64,000 nucleotides of DNA, taken from the NCBI RefSeq assembly GCF_003626695.1, contig NZ_RBAH01000006.1, positions 62,001-126,000 of the forward strand, in the 5' to 3' direction. How positions within the stretch are numbered: the stretch's first letter is position 1; every line of letters begins with the position of its first letter. Below the pieces are notes generated by a model. That model was not told the origin of the DNA, did no database searches, and saw only the letters and a list, made by a program, of their open reading frames with translations. A program made the position numbers and the translations under genes. The DNA is from Paenibacillus ginsengarvi (GTDB taxonomy: Bacteria > Bacillota > Bacilli > Paenibacillales > NBRC-103111). Below, in pieces: positions 26,952-34,615 of this stretch.

Positions 26952-28808
26952 TTGAGAATTGTAGTGCTGGGCGATTTTCATCTGAATGAGGCCGAACTGG
27001 ACTGGTCGGCGCAGTGTATGGACGATATCCGCGAATGCGAGCCGGACCTCGTCGTGCCGTTGGGCGATTTCGGCAGCAATCGGCTGATCGGCGGACCGGA
27101 AGGGCTGAGGCAGTCCCACGAGCTGCTGTCCCGGATCGGTAAGCCGCTGCGGGCGATTTTGGGCAATCACGATTTACAGCGGGAATCGGGAGGCAAAGGG
27201 CAGGAGCACGGTACGATGGAGCGCGAGCTGATCCAATTGTTTGGCCAGTCTGCCGGTTACGGCGTCATCGAGGAAGCCGACTTCCGACTCTTCTTCGTCA
27301 GCACCGATCCGCAGCCGGACGATTCCTGCTATCACGTTCAGGAATGCTACGTGTCGGAGGAGCAGTTCTCGTGGCTGACCGCGAAATTGCAGGAGCGTAG
27401 TGGCGTGCCCGTGATCATGTTCACGCACGCCCCGCCGATCGGCTGCGGACTTCGGACGGTGCCCGGCGTGCATGTGCGCGCTACGAACGCCTATCTGGAC
27501 CAAAATCACGATGCGCTGCGCTGGCACCGCCTTTTGCGCGAAACGCCGGAAATCGTCCTCTGGTTTTCCGCCCATTACCATTTGGGGCACGGCTATCCGG
27601 ACTCGAAGACGAACCGTTTCGGAACGACGTTTTTCATCACGGGGGTGCATGGCTCGGCTACCAGAGACGGCGATCGGCTGTCGCGGGTGATCGACATAGC
27701 GGGGGACGGCGTTCGGGTCCAAACGCTTGATCACCGGCAGCGCCGGATTTTGCCTGAGGCGGATTGGGCGTTTCCGGGTTCCGCCTTGGAACTGGTCGAT
27801 GCGAAACGGAAAGCGCTATCCCAGACACAGGTGCAAGCGGAGGCCGCCGACGACAGCGAACTGCCGGTTTGCGAGGCGATATGCCCGCTGGGTGACGGAA
27901 TCCCTTCCGCATCCGGTATGGCGCACATGGGTAGGGACCGCTGGCTCGTTGCCGCGAGCGACGGGTATTTGTGGGAGGTTTCCGCTGACGCTGAGGCGAT
28001 TCTGGGCACCCTGCATCTAGGCTCGCCGGTAAACAGCGTAGCGATCGGCCGGGGGGAAACGGCTTATACGGCGGATGCCAAGCTGTTCCGGGCGGATACC
28101 CGCGATTTGTGGCGGTTTGCGAGAGAGCCGGTCGATATGAAGAGCAGGCGGTACACGGAGCTGGAGGACGGCGCGGCATGTGTTGCTTACGATGCGGCCG
28201 GCGTTCTGTGGGCGGCGGTAGGCTGCGGCTTGTACGCGATGGAGGCAAAGCGGGAGGATGGCGCTTACGCCCCTGTTTCCGGTCAAAAGCTAATCCATAC
28301 GTTCCCGGAGCCGATTGTGAGGTTGAAGGCGCACGATAGCGGCATGATCGCCTCTTCGGGCAGCGGCACGCTGTACGGCATGAAGGACGGACAATGGATC
28401 GTGCTCGAACGCCATGCCGTTTGCTGGGATGCGTACGGTAAGGACTATGCGGCAATTATCAAGGATGGCGATCGTTACGAATTGGCGTGCAAGACGGAGA
28501 CAGCCCCCGGACGGCATCGGGCGACCTTGCAAGGGGAGCTAGAGGGATCGGAACAGACACAGATTGTTTGCCTGGGCGGGGGCCATGTACTGCTGGGCGA
28601 TGCCGGCACGGCTTATTTGTGGAACGTGACGGGCAATGACCGCTGCGCCATTCCGACGAAAACGAACGTAATCGCCATGTGTGCGGCGCGAGCAGCGGAA
28701 GCGGGTGACGGAAACAGCCGATTCGCTCTTGTCGTTGCCGGCGACGGCGGCTTTATCCGGCCGCAATTGCAGGTATGGCGGTACGACCGGCTTGCCCCGA
28801 AAGCTTAA
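26952..28808 (+). CDS. Metallophosphoesterase with large C-terminal domain
   Basis: A 618-residue protein. Residues 1-~270 form a calcineurin-like phosphoesterase with all metal motifs: GDFH at 7-10, GDFG, GNHD, THAP and SAHYHLGHG. The remaining ~340 residues contain repeated short strands (LWEVSADAEAILGTLHLGSP, LWAAVGCGLYAMEA, LYGMKDGQWIVL) suggestive of a beta-propeller. The TTG start at 26952 has GGGAG about 10 bp upstream. It has no signal peptide, so it is probably cytoplasmic. Only 43 bp separate it from the binding-protein gene, and it could act on a phosphorylated or cyclic intermediate of the pathway encoded here. Confidence 0.85.
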   Translation: MRIVVLGDFHLNEAELDWSAQCMDDIRECEPDLVVPLGDFGSNRLIGGPEGLRQSHELLSRIGKPLRAILGNHDLQRESGGKGQEHGTMERELIQLFGQSAGYGVIEEADFRLFFVSTDPQPDDSCYHVQECYVSEEQFSWLTAKLQERSGVPVIMFTHAPPIGCGLRTVPGVHVRATNAYLDQNHDALRWHRLLRETPEIVLWFSAHYHLGHGYPDSKTNRFGTTFFITGVHGSATRDGDRLSRVIDIAGDGVRVQTLDHRQRRILPEADWAFPGSALELVDAKRKALSQTQVQAEAADDSELPVCEAICPLGDGIPSASGMAHMGRDRWLVAASDGYLWEVSADAEAILGTLHLGSPVNSVAIGRGETAYTADAKLFRADTRDLWRFAREPVDMKSRRYTELEDGAACVAYDAAGVLWAAVGCGLYAMEAKREDGAYAPVSGQKLIHTFPEPIVRLKAHDSGMIASSGSGTLYGMKDGQWIVLERHAVCWDAYGKDYAAIIKDGDRYELACKTETAPGRHRATLQGELEGSEQTQIVCLGGGHVLLGDAGTAYLWNVTGNDRCAIPTKTNVIAMCAARAAEAGDGNSRFALVVAGDGGFIRPQLQVWRYDRLAPKA

Positions 28809-28851
28809 AGCGGAAAACTAGCAAATACCATTCGATAAGGGGATCGTAACT

Positions 28852-30213
28852 ATGGATATGAAGAAAAAAGGGTTTTACCGCGCAAGCGCGGCGGTCGTCC
28901 TGAGTTTGTCGCTGGCGCTGACGGCATGCGGCAAAGATGGCGGAACAGGTACGAAGCCGGAGGACAACGGGGCGAAACCGGCCGGGACAGAGAAAAACAC
29001 CGCACCCGTCTCTTTGACGATGTACCAGACCGGATCGAGCTTATCTGACGAGCAGTTCGATATTTTCGTCAAAGCGCTGGCGGAAAAGATGCCTTACGTC
29101 ACTTTGAAGATGGTCAGGGACGGTACGGGGACGAAGCCGCAGGACCTCATTGCCGCAGGAACGTTTCCGGACATCATTTACACGGCCAATCCGAAATTCC
29201 GCGAGCTGCAAAATTTGAAATTGATTCAAAATCTCGACAGCTTCGTCAAAAGCAAAAACGTCGACCTGTCCATCTTCGATCCGCAGGCGATCGACACGAT
29301 CCGAAGCTACGACGCGGGGAAACAGCTGGTGGCGATTCCGTTCTCGCAAAATATCGGCGCCTTGTTCTACAACAAGGACATCCTCGACAAATTCGGCCTG
29401 CCGTATCCGAAGGACGGCATGGATTGGGAGCAAACGCTGGAGCTTGCGCGCAAAATCGCGAGGGTTGACGGCGGCAAGCAATTCCGCGGCTTGGAAGTGA
29501 CCGATGCCCGCCATCTCGGCTCCGCGCTGTCTCTGCCGTGGGTCAATCCGGCGAATATGACGGCCTCCATCAATACGGACGGCTGGAAGCGAGTCTTCCA
29601 ACTCATCCGCGATACGAACAACATTCCGAACAACAACGTTCCGGCCGAGGAGTACGGCAAGGGAGACGACAGCTTCATCAAGTTCCAGAGCGTAGCGATG
29701 CTGCCCGGCTGGGCCAGCGGCACCTCGATCAAGCTGGAGGATGCGTTCAAGAAAGGCACGGTGTTCAATTGGGATATCGTATCGCTGCCGAATTTCAAGG
29801 ATTCGCTCGGAACCGGCCGCGAGTACGACATTCAGGCGCTGATGCTATCCGATACGAGCAAGCATAAGGATCAGGCGTTCGACGTCATCCAGTTCCTGAC
29901 TTCCGAGTACGTGCAGTCGATCGTTACCGCCAAAGGCAAAATTTCCGCTATCAACACGCCGGAAATGCAGAAGAAATACGCTTCCGATCTGGGCAGCTTC
30001 AAAGGAAAAAACATCGCCGGCATTTTCAAAACGAAATCGGCCAAATTGAATCCGCCGACCGAATTCGACGCAATCGTCATTTCCAGTCTCGGGGCGATCA
30101 CGAAACGGCTCGTGATCACAAACGACGACATCAACACCGTCATGCGCGAGCAGGAAGAGATTGCGAACAAGCAGATCGAAGAGGAAAAGGTACTGCTCAA
30201 AAACTCGAAGTAA
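28852..30213 (+). CDS. Sugar ABC transporter substrate-binding lipoprotein (orphan)
   Basis: A 453-residue lipoprotein with lipobox LTAC (Cys26) and a Gly/Lys-rich linker. The fold is the extracellular sugar-binding type: FYNKDILDKFGLPYPKDGMDW, SKHKDQAFDVIQFL and FKGKNIAGIF are the same blocks seen in the binding proteins at 1875 and 45332. AAGGGGATC is the ribosome site. No permease or ATPase genes are present nearby. Downstream, after a strong terminator, lie an oxidoreductase and an isomerase that may metabolise its ligand. Confidence 0.9.
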   Translation: MDMKKKGFYRASAAVVLSLSLALTACGKDGGTGTKPEDNGAKPAGTEKNTAPVSLTMYQTGSSLSDEQFDIFVKALAEKMPYVTLKMVRDGTGTKPQDLIAAGTFPDIIYTANPKFRELQNLKLIQNLDSFVKSKNVDLSIFDPQAIDTIRSYDAGKQLVAIPFSQNIGALFYNKDILDKFGLPYPKDGMDWEQTLELARKIARVDGGKQFRGLEVTDARHLGSALSLPWVNPANMTASINTDGWKRVFQLIRDTNNIPNNNVPAEEYGKGDDSFIKFQSVAMLPGWASGTSIKLEDAFKKGTVFNWDIVSLPNFKDSLGTGREYDIQALMLSDTSKHKDQAFDVIQFLTSEYVQSIVTAKGKISAINTPEMQKKYASDLGSFKGKNIAGIFKTKSAKLNPPTEFDAIVISSLGAITKRLVITNDDINTVMREQEEIANKQIEEEKVLLKNSK

Positions 30214-30259
30214 GTCAAGCGGGAAAACCGGCACGAAGCCGCGATTTCGCTCCGAACTA

Positions 30260-30302
30260 CCCTTCTTTCGCTGCTTCCCGCAGCAGGGAGGGGCTTTTTT
30301 TT
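30260..30302 (+). terminator. Strong intrinsic terminator
   Basis: CCCTTCTTT and AGGGAGGGG (with G-U pairs) flank an inner stem GCTGC/GCAGC with loop TTCCC, followed by eight T residues. It lies 47 bp after the binding-protein stop. Confidence 0.82.
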
Positions 30303-30431
30303 CGGCGAATGTCTTAAAAGTTGGGACAACGAGTTAAAAAAATGAAACGTATTCAGGCCGGGCTTGCCTTATACTTATCGTGAAAAGCTACGCTAAAACA
30401 TGCCTAACGCATGAGGAGAGGGGTATACAAA

Positions 30432-31508
30432 ATGAGTCGGAAAACCAGACTGGGCATTATCGGCGCCGGCAACATCGGGGCTGTCCATGCGGGGGAATTC
30501 AGCAAGCTGGCGGATCTATGCGAAATCGCGGCCATTACGGACGTTGCCAAACCGCTTGCGGAGTCGCGGGCGAAACAGTTCGGCATCCCGGTCGTTGAAG
30601 AAAGCCCGGAGAAGCTGATCGAAAATCGCGATATCGACGCGGTTATTATAGGAGTACCGAATAAATTCCATGCGGACCTGGCGATTGCCGCTCTGGAAGC
30701 GGGCAAGCACGTGCTGCTGGAGAAGCCGATGGGGCTCGATTCGGAGCATGCGAAGCGGATCGTTCGCGCTCAGCGCGCTACCGGCAACGTGCTCATGGTG
30801 TCGCACCAGATGCGCTGGGACTGGGTGCCGCTGCAAGTGAAGAAGCAAGCGGAAGCCGGCGCGCTCGGCCGCATTTATTCGGCCAAAACGGGCTGGTACC
30901 GCCGCAAGGGCATCCCGGGCTGGGGCACTTGGTTTACGCGCAAGGACATGTCGGGAGGCGGCCCGCTTATCGATATCGGCGTGCATATGCTTGACCTCGC
31001 GCTGTATCTGATGGGCGATCCGAAGCCGGTTGCCGTATCGGGCGCCGTATACGCGGAGTTCGGGCCGAAGAAAAAAGGCATCGGCACGTGGGGTACGCCG
31101 AACTGGAACGGCGTGTGGGACGTCGAGGATCTCAGCACGGCGCTGATCCGGATGGAGGACGGCAGCACGTTAACGCTGGAAGTGAGCTGGGCGGTGCATA
31201 TGGACACGGACAGCAAGCCGTTTATCCATCTGATGGGCTCCGAAGGCGGCGCTTCGATTCGCGGCGCCGAAGGCAAGTTTTTGACGGAAGCGTTCGACCG
31301 CGACATGGAAGTTGCGCTGAAGACGCCTGCGAACGACGAAGGGCCGCGCATCCGTCTCAGCCGCCATTTCCTCGATTGCGTGCTAAACGGGACACAGCCG
31401 CTTCCTTCGGCGATTACCGGTCTGACGAACAATCTGATCATCGACGCGATCTACGAGTCGTCCCGCACGGGCAGCGAAGTGAAGCTCGACTGGGAAGGCC
31501 TGAGATAA
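30432..31508 (+). CDS. Gfo/Idh/MocA family oxidoreductase
   Basis: A 358-residue dehydrogenase with the Rossmann motif LGIIGAGNIGAVHAGEF at the N-terminus, VLLEKPMG near residue 97 and GGGPLIDIGVHMLDLALYLMG, the substrate-domain signature with the catalytic Asp/His pair. The likely reaction is oxidation or epimerisation of a sugar or inositol. The ATG at 30432 follows GAGGAGAGGGG. The gene is 31 bp from a TIM-barrel isomerase with which it probably forms an operon. Confidence 0.93.
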   Translation: MSRKTRLGIIGAGNIGAVHAGEFSKLADLCEIAAITDVAKPLAESRAKQFGIPVVEESPEKLIENRDIDAVIIGVPNKFHADLAIAALEAGKHVLLEKPMGLDSEHAKRIVRAQRATGNVLMVSHQMRWDWVPLQVKKQAEAGALGRIYSAKTGWYRRKGIPGWGTWFTRKDMSGGGPLIDIGVHMLDLALYLMGDPKPVAVSGAVYAEFGPKKKGIGTWGTPNWNGVWDVEDLSTALIRMEDGSTLTLEVSWAVHMDTDSKPFIHLMGSEGGASIRGAEGKFLTEAFDRDMEVALKTPANDEGPRIRLSRHFLDCVLNGTQPLPSAITGLTNNLIIDAIYESSRTGSEVKLDWEGLR

Positions 31509-31539
31509 GCAGGTTATCACGAAAGGGGAGCGTAAACGA

Positions 31540-32385
31540 ATGGCAATTTTGCGTGGTCTGACCCGGGCAGGGCTTGGGAATGTCGGCAGCGCCGAGCAGT
31601 TTATTGCGCTGGCGTCGAAGTACGGATTTCAATCGGTGGATATCGATGTGGCGGGCCTGGTCGACGGTCGCGGGGTGGACGGTGCGGCAGAGCTGCTTCG
31701 TTCCCACGGCCTTGTCATCGGCTCGATCGGATTGCCGGTTCAATGGAGGACAACGGAAGAGGAGTTCCGCAGCGGATTGCCGACTCTGATGAAAAATGCG
31801 GCGCTCGCGCAGCAGCTCGGCTGCACGTCGAGCACGACATATATTTTGCCTTCGACCGACGAGCCGGCTGCGCCGTTCATGGCGGCGGCAATCCGCAGGC
31901 TGCGCCTGTGCGCGCAAATCTACGGAGCCTACGGCATCCGTCTGGGCCTTGAATTCGTAGGGCCGCACCATCTGCGGACGCGCTGGAAAAATCCGTTCAT
32001 CTGGACGATGGCGGATACGCTGGACATGATCGAGGCGATCGGCGAGCCGAACGTCGGCTTGCTGCTCGATTGCTACCACTGGTACACGAACGGACTCGGA
32101 ACGGAACATATTACGCGGCTTCGCGCCGAGCAGATCGTTCACGTGCATCTGAACGATGCCCCGAACGTCCCGGTTCACGAAGCGCTTGACAATGGCCGAC
32201 TGCTGACCGGCGAAGGCGTTATCGATCTGGTCGGCTTCCTGAAGGCGCTGAAGCAAACCGGCTATACCGGCTCCGCCTCGCAGGAGGTGCTCACCCAGCA
32301 GCCGCCGCAGGAGCCTGCGGAAGAGCTGCTTGCGCGGACGAAGGAGCAGTATGACCGCCTGTTCGCCGCGGCGGGAATCGAATAA
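31540..32385 (+). CDS. Sugar phosphate isomerase/epimerase (TIM barrel)
   Basis: A 281-residue xylose-isomerase-like TIM barrel (AP_endonuc_2 fold). Metal-site residues are visible as Glu in RLGLEFVGPHH, Asp and His in LLLDCYHWY, His in IVHVHLNDAP and the C-terminal Glu in SQEVL. Such enzymes (IolE, IolI and relatives) isomerise or dehydrate keto-sugars and inositols, often with Gfo/Idh/MocA partners as here. GAAAGGGGAG is the ribosome site. Confidence 0.9.
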   Translation: MAILRGLTRAGLGNVGSAEQFIALASKYGFQSVDIDVAGLVDGRGVDGAAELLRSHGLVIGSIGLPVQWRTTEEEFRSGLPTLMKNAALAQQLGCTSSTTYILPSTDEPAAPFMAAAIRRLRLCAQIYGAYGIRLGLEFVGPHHLRTRWKNPFIWTMADTLDMIEAIGEPNVGLLLDCYHWYTNGLGTEHITRLRAEQIVHVHLNDAPNVPVHEALDNGRLLTGEGVIDLVGFLKALKQTGYTGSASQEVLTQQPPQEPAEELLARTKEQYDRLFAAAGIE

Positions 32386-32418
32386 TCACACACAAAGCTG
32401 CACGGCTTACGGATGCCG

Positions 32419-32465
32419 GCAAGCGGCCCGGGAGGAGAGGAATCATCCTCCTCCGGGCCGCTTGC
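32419..32465. terminator. Long hairpin between convergent genes
   Basis: GCAAGCGGCCCG-GGAGGAG pairs with CTCCTCCGGGCCGCTTGC with one bulge, a stem of about 18 bp. The right arm includes the last codons of the AraC gene on the minus strand. There is no T-run on either side, so it may act through its stability alone. Confidence 0.5.
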
Positions 32466-33321
32466 GGTAATCGTTCGGAGTCGTGCCTTTTTGTTCGCGA
32501 AATATGCGCGAGAACGTGTTGTAGGAGCCGTAGCCGGCTTCCATCGCAATATCGGACACTTTCATGTCCGTGGAGGTTAACAGGCCGCATGCATGGCGGA
32601 GCCTTACGTCGTGAAGATGGTCCAGAAACGTTCGTCCCGCCTTTTTCTTGAACAGCGAGCTGAGGTAAGCGGGGGCGATGCGGAAATGGTCCGCAACCGC
32701 CTTCAGTGTCAGCTCCTCCTTGAAATGATGCTGGATGTACCAGATTATGTCCAAATACAAGCTTTTGCCCGGGACGCCTGCTTCCGCTCCTTCTTTCTCC
32801 CTCACCTTCGCCGTCCGCTCCCGTCTCCGGTCGAAGCCGATCAAAATGTCGATCAGGATCACTTTCATTTTCAGCCGTCTCCAGCTTTCGCTTCCGTTAT
32901 ATTCGTTATACAGCTCGTCGAACGAACGCTTCAAGGCATCCGCCTGCTCCTTCTCGAACGTATGGTAGGAAGGAAGCGACGGATCGGAGCCGACGAGCAG
33001 CCGCTGCAGCTCCGTTTTGCCTTCCATTTCGGCGAACAGTCCGTGACTGAACCGAATATTATACAAAGTGAGCGTGTTGCCCGGTTCCGTGTACAGCTCG
33101 TGAATCTGGTACGGCTGTATAAACGACAGCGTGCCGGGCGTCATCCGGTGCGTCACGCCGTTGATCGTCTCCGTGCCTTCGCCCTGAGTGACGTACGACA
33201 GCTCCAAATAATCGTGGCGGTGCGCAGGGTATCCGCTTCCCAGCCGGTTGATCGAAAGATGCAGCGGAAAAGCGGTGTTCATATTCGGATAATGGTCGAT
33301 ATATTGCGGAAGGTAGGACAC
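32443..33321 (-). CDS. AraC-family regulator
   Basis: A 292-residue regulator with a GTG start at 33321, chosen because AGAGGAG lies 5 bp upstream. The cupin part carries YPAHRHDYLELSYVTQGEGTETI and TPGTLSFIQPYQIHELY. The AraC domain is C-terminal (LKAVADHFRIAPAYLSSLFKKKAG, then YGSYNTFSRIFREQKGTTPNDYRK). It is convergent with the oxidoreductase-isomerase operon, a common layout for a local sugar regulator, although its targets cannot be read from the sequence. Confidence 0.9.
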   Translation of the reverse strand: MSYLPQYIDHYPNMNTAFPLHLSINRLGSGYPAHRHDYLELSYVTQGEGTETINGVTHRMTPGTLSFIQPYQIHELYTEPGNTLTLYNIRFSHGLFAEMEGKTELQRLLVGSDPSLPSYHTFEKEQADALKRSFDELYNEYNGSESWRRLKMKVILIDILIGFDRRRERTAKVREKEGAEAGVPGKSLYLDIIWYIQHHFKEELTLKAVADHFRIAPAYLSSLFKKKAGRTFLDHLHDVRLRHACGLLTSTDMKVSDIAMEAGYGSYNTFSRIFREQKGTTPNDYRKRPGGG

Positions 33322-33561
33322 GTGAACTCCTCTTTCTTGCGGTCGTTTGCGGCCTATTCGGCATAACGGCGCCGAAGCGGCAAGCTTTTGAGTCATCCGT
33401 TCGTCGTCACATTCATTATAAACGTTATGACGAGTTTGCGCGAAAATTCGGAAAAAAAGATTGCTGACGGCGTAATTGCTGTTACAATGAAATTAGACAG
33501 AAAATTGACACAGATTACATCCGAGAGTCGCCGCATTCATCCCGAAAGGAGCAAAACTTCA

Positions 33562-34569
33562 ATGGTTTCCTTGCCAAAAGTGAATGAGCTCGGTTTTTTC
33601 GAGATCCGTCTTGAGTCGATCGGCGGCCTTGGCGCCAACCTGGCCGGCAAAATGCTGGCCGAAGCAGGCGTCATGGGGGCCGCTCTGAACGGAGTCAGCT
33701 TTTCTTCGTACGGTTCGGAGAAAAAAGGCTCTGCCGTAAAAGCGCATATCCGCTTTTGTGAACCGGATACGAATATCCGCGACACGTCGCCCGTTGAGCG
33801 GCCCCACGTGGTCGGTATTTTTCACGAGTCGCTGTCCAAGACGGTCAACGTGATCAGCGGTATTTACGAGGACAGCCTGGTGCTGGTCAATTCCGTGAAA
33901 TCGACGGCGGAGCTGAAGGAGAAAATGAAGCTGAAGGGCGGTACGATCGCCGTCGTTGATGCGATCGGGATTGCGCTCGAGGAACAAAACAGGGTCAATA
34001 TGGCGATGCTCGGGGCGTTGTTCCGGCTATGCCCTTTCCTGGATGCGGAATTTATGAAGGGCGTCATCCGCAAGTCACTGGAGAAAAAGTATCCGCAAGC
34101 GGTCCAGCCGGCGCTCCGGACGTTTGAAAGGGGTTACAACGAGGTCGTGTTCGAGACGTTCGCGCTTCCGGAAGGCGAGACGATGCCGGCTTTTGTCCGT
34201 CAGGACACGCCTGTGCTCGGTTTTGAGACACAGCCGCTCGGGGGCGTCATTACGAATCCCGGCAACAGCATTTTGAAAGATTTGAGCATTTCCCGGGCGG
34301 GGATGATGCCGCAGTTCGACGACGAGAAATGTATACACTGCGCGGCGTGCGACAATGTGTGTCCGGACTTTTGCTTCGTCTGGGACGAACTGCCGGACAA
34401 GAAGGGCCGGCCGCAAATGTTTCTGCAGGGTATCGACTACCAGTATTGCAAGGGCTGTTTGAAATGCGTCAAAGCTTGTCCGACGGAGGCGTTGTCCGAA
34501 GAGAGGGACGACGACCAGTATGCCGGGCAGCATCGGGTGCCGCACCGGTTCGACCGGGCGGTCGTGTAA
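33562..34569 (+). CDS. 2-oxoacid:ferredoxin oxidoreductase, fused gamma-delta subunit
   Basis: A 335-residue fusion. Residues 1-~200 are the gamma (catalytic) domain, with RLESIGGLGANLAGKMLAEAG and SYGSEKKGSAVKAHIR. Residues 250-312 are a two-cluster ferredoxin domain with Cys257, 260, 263, 267 and Cys296, 299, 302, 306 (each CxxCxxCxxxCP), binding two 4Fe-4S clusters. With the next gene it makes a complete enzyme that oxidises a 2-oxoacid (pyruvate, 2-oxoglutarate or a branched-chain acid) to acyl-CoA while reducing ferredoxin. The ATG at 33562 follows GAAAGGAGC. Confidence 0.9.
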   Translation: MVSLPKVNELGFFEIRLESIGGLGANLAGKMLAEAGVMGAALNGVSFSSYGSEKKGSAVKAHIRFCEPDTNIRDTSPVERPHVVGIFHESLSKTVNVISGIYEDSLVLVNSVKSTAELKEKMKLKGGTIAVVDAIGIALEEQNRVNMAMLGALFRLCPFLDAEFMKGVIRKSLEKKYPQAVQPALRTFERGYNEVVFETFALPEGETMPAFVRQDTPVLGFETQPLGGVITNPGNSILKDLSISRAGMMPQFDDEKCIHCAACDNVCPDFCFVWDELPDKKGRPQMFLQGIDYQYCKGCLKCVKACPTEALSEERDDDQYAGQHRVPHRFDRAVV

Positions 34570-34615
34570 TTGTAACCATTTTTCGCAAGAAGAAAAGGGT
34601 GGGTGACGAGATTAC

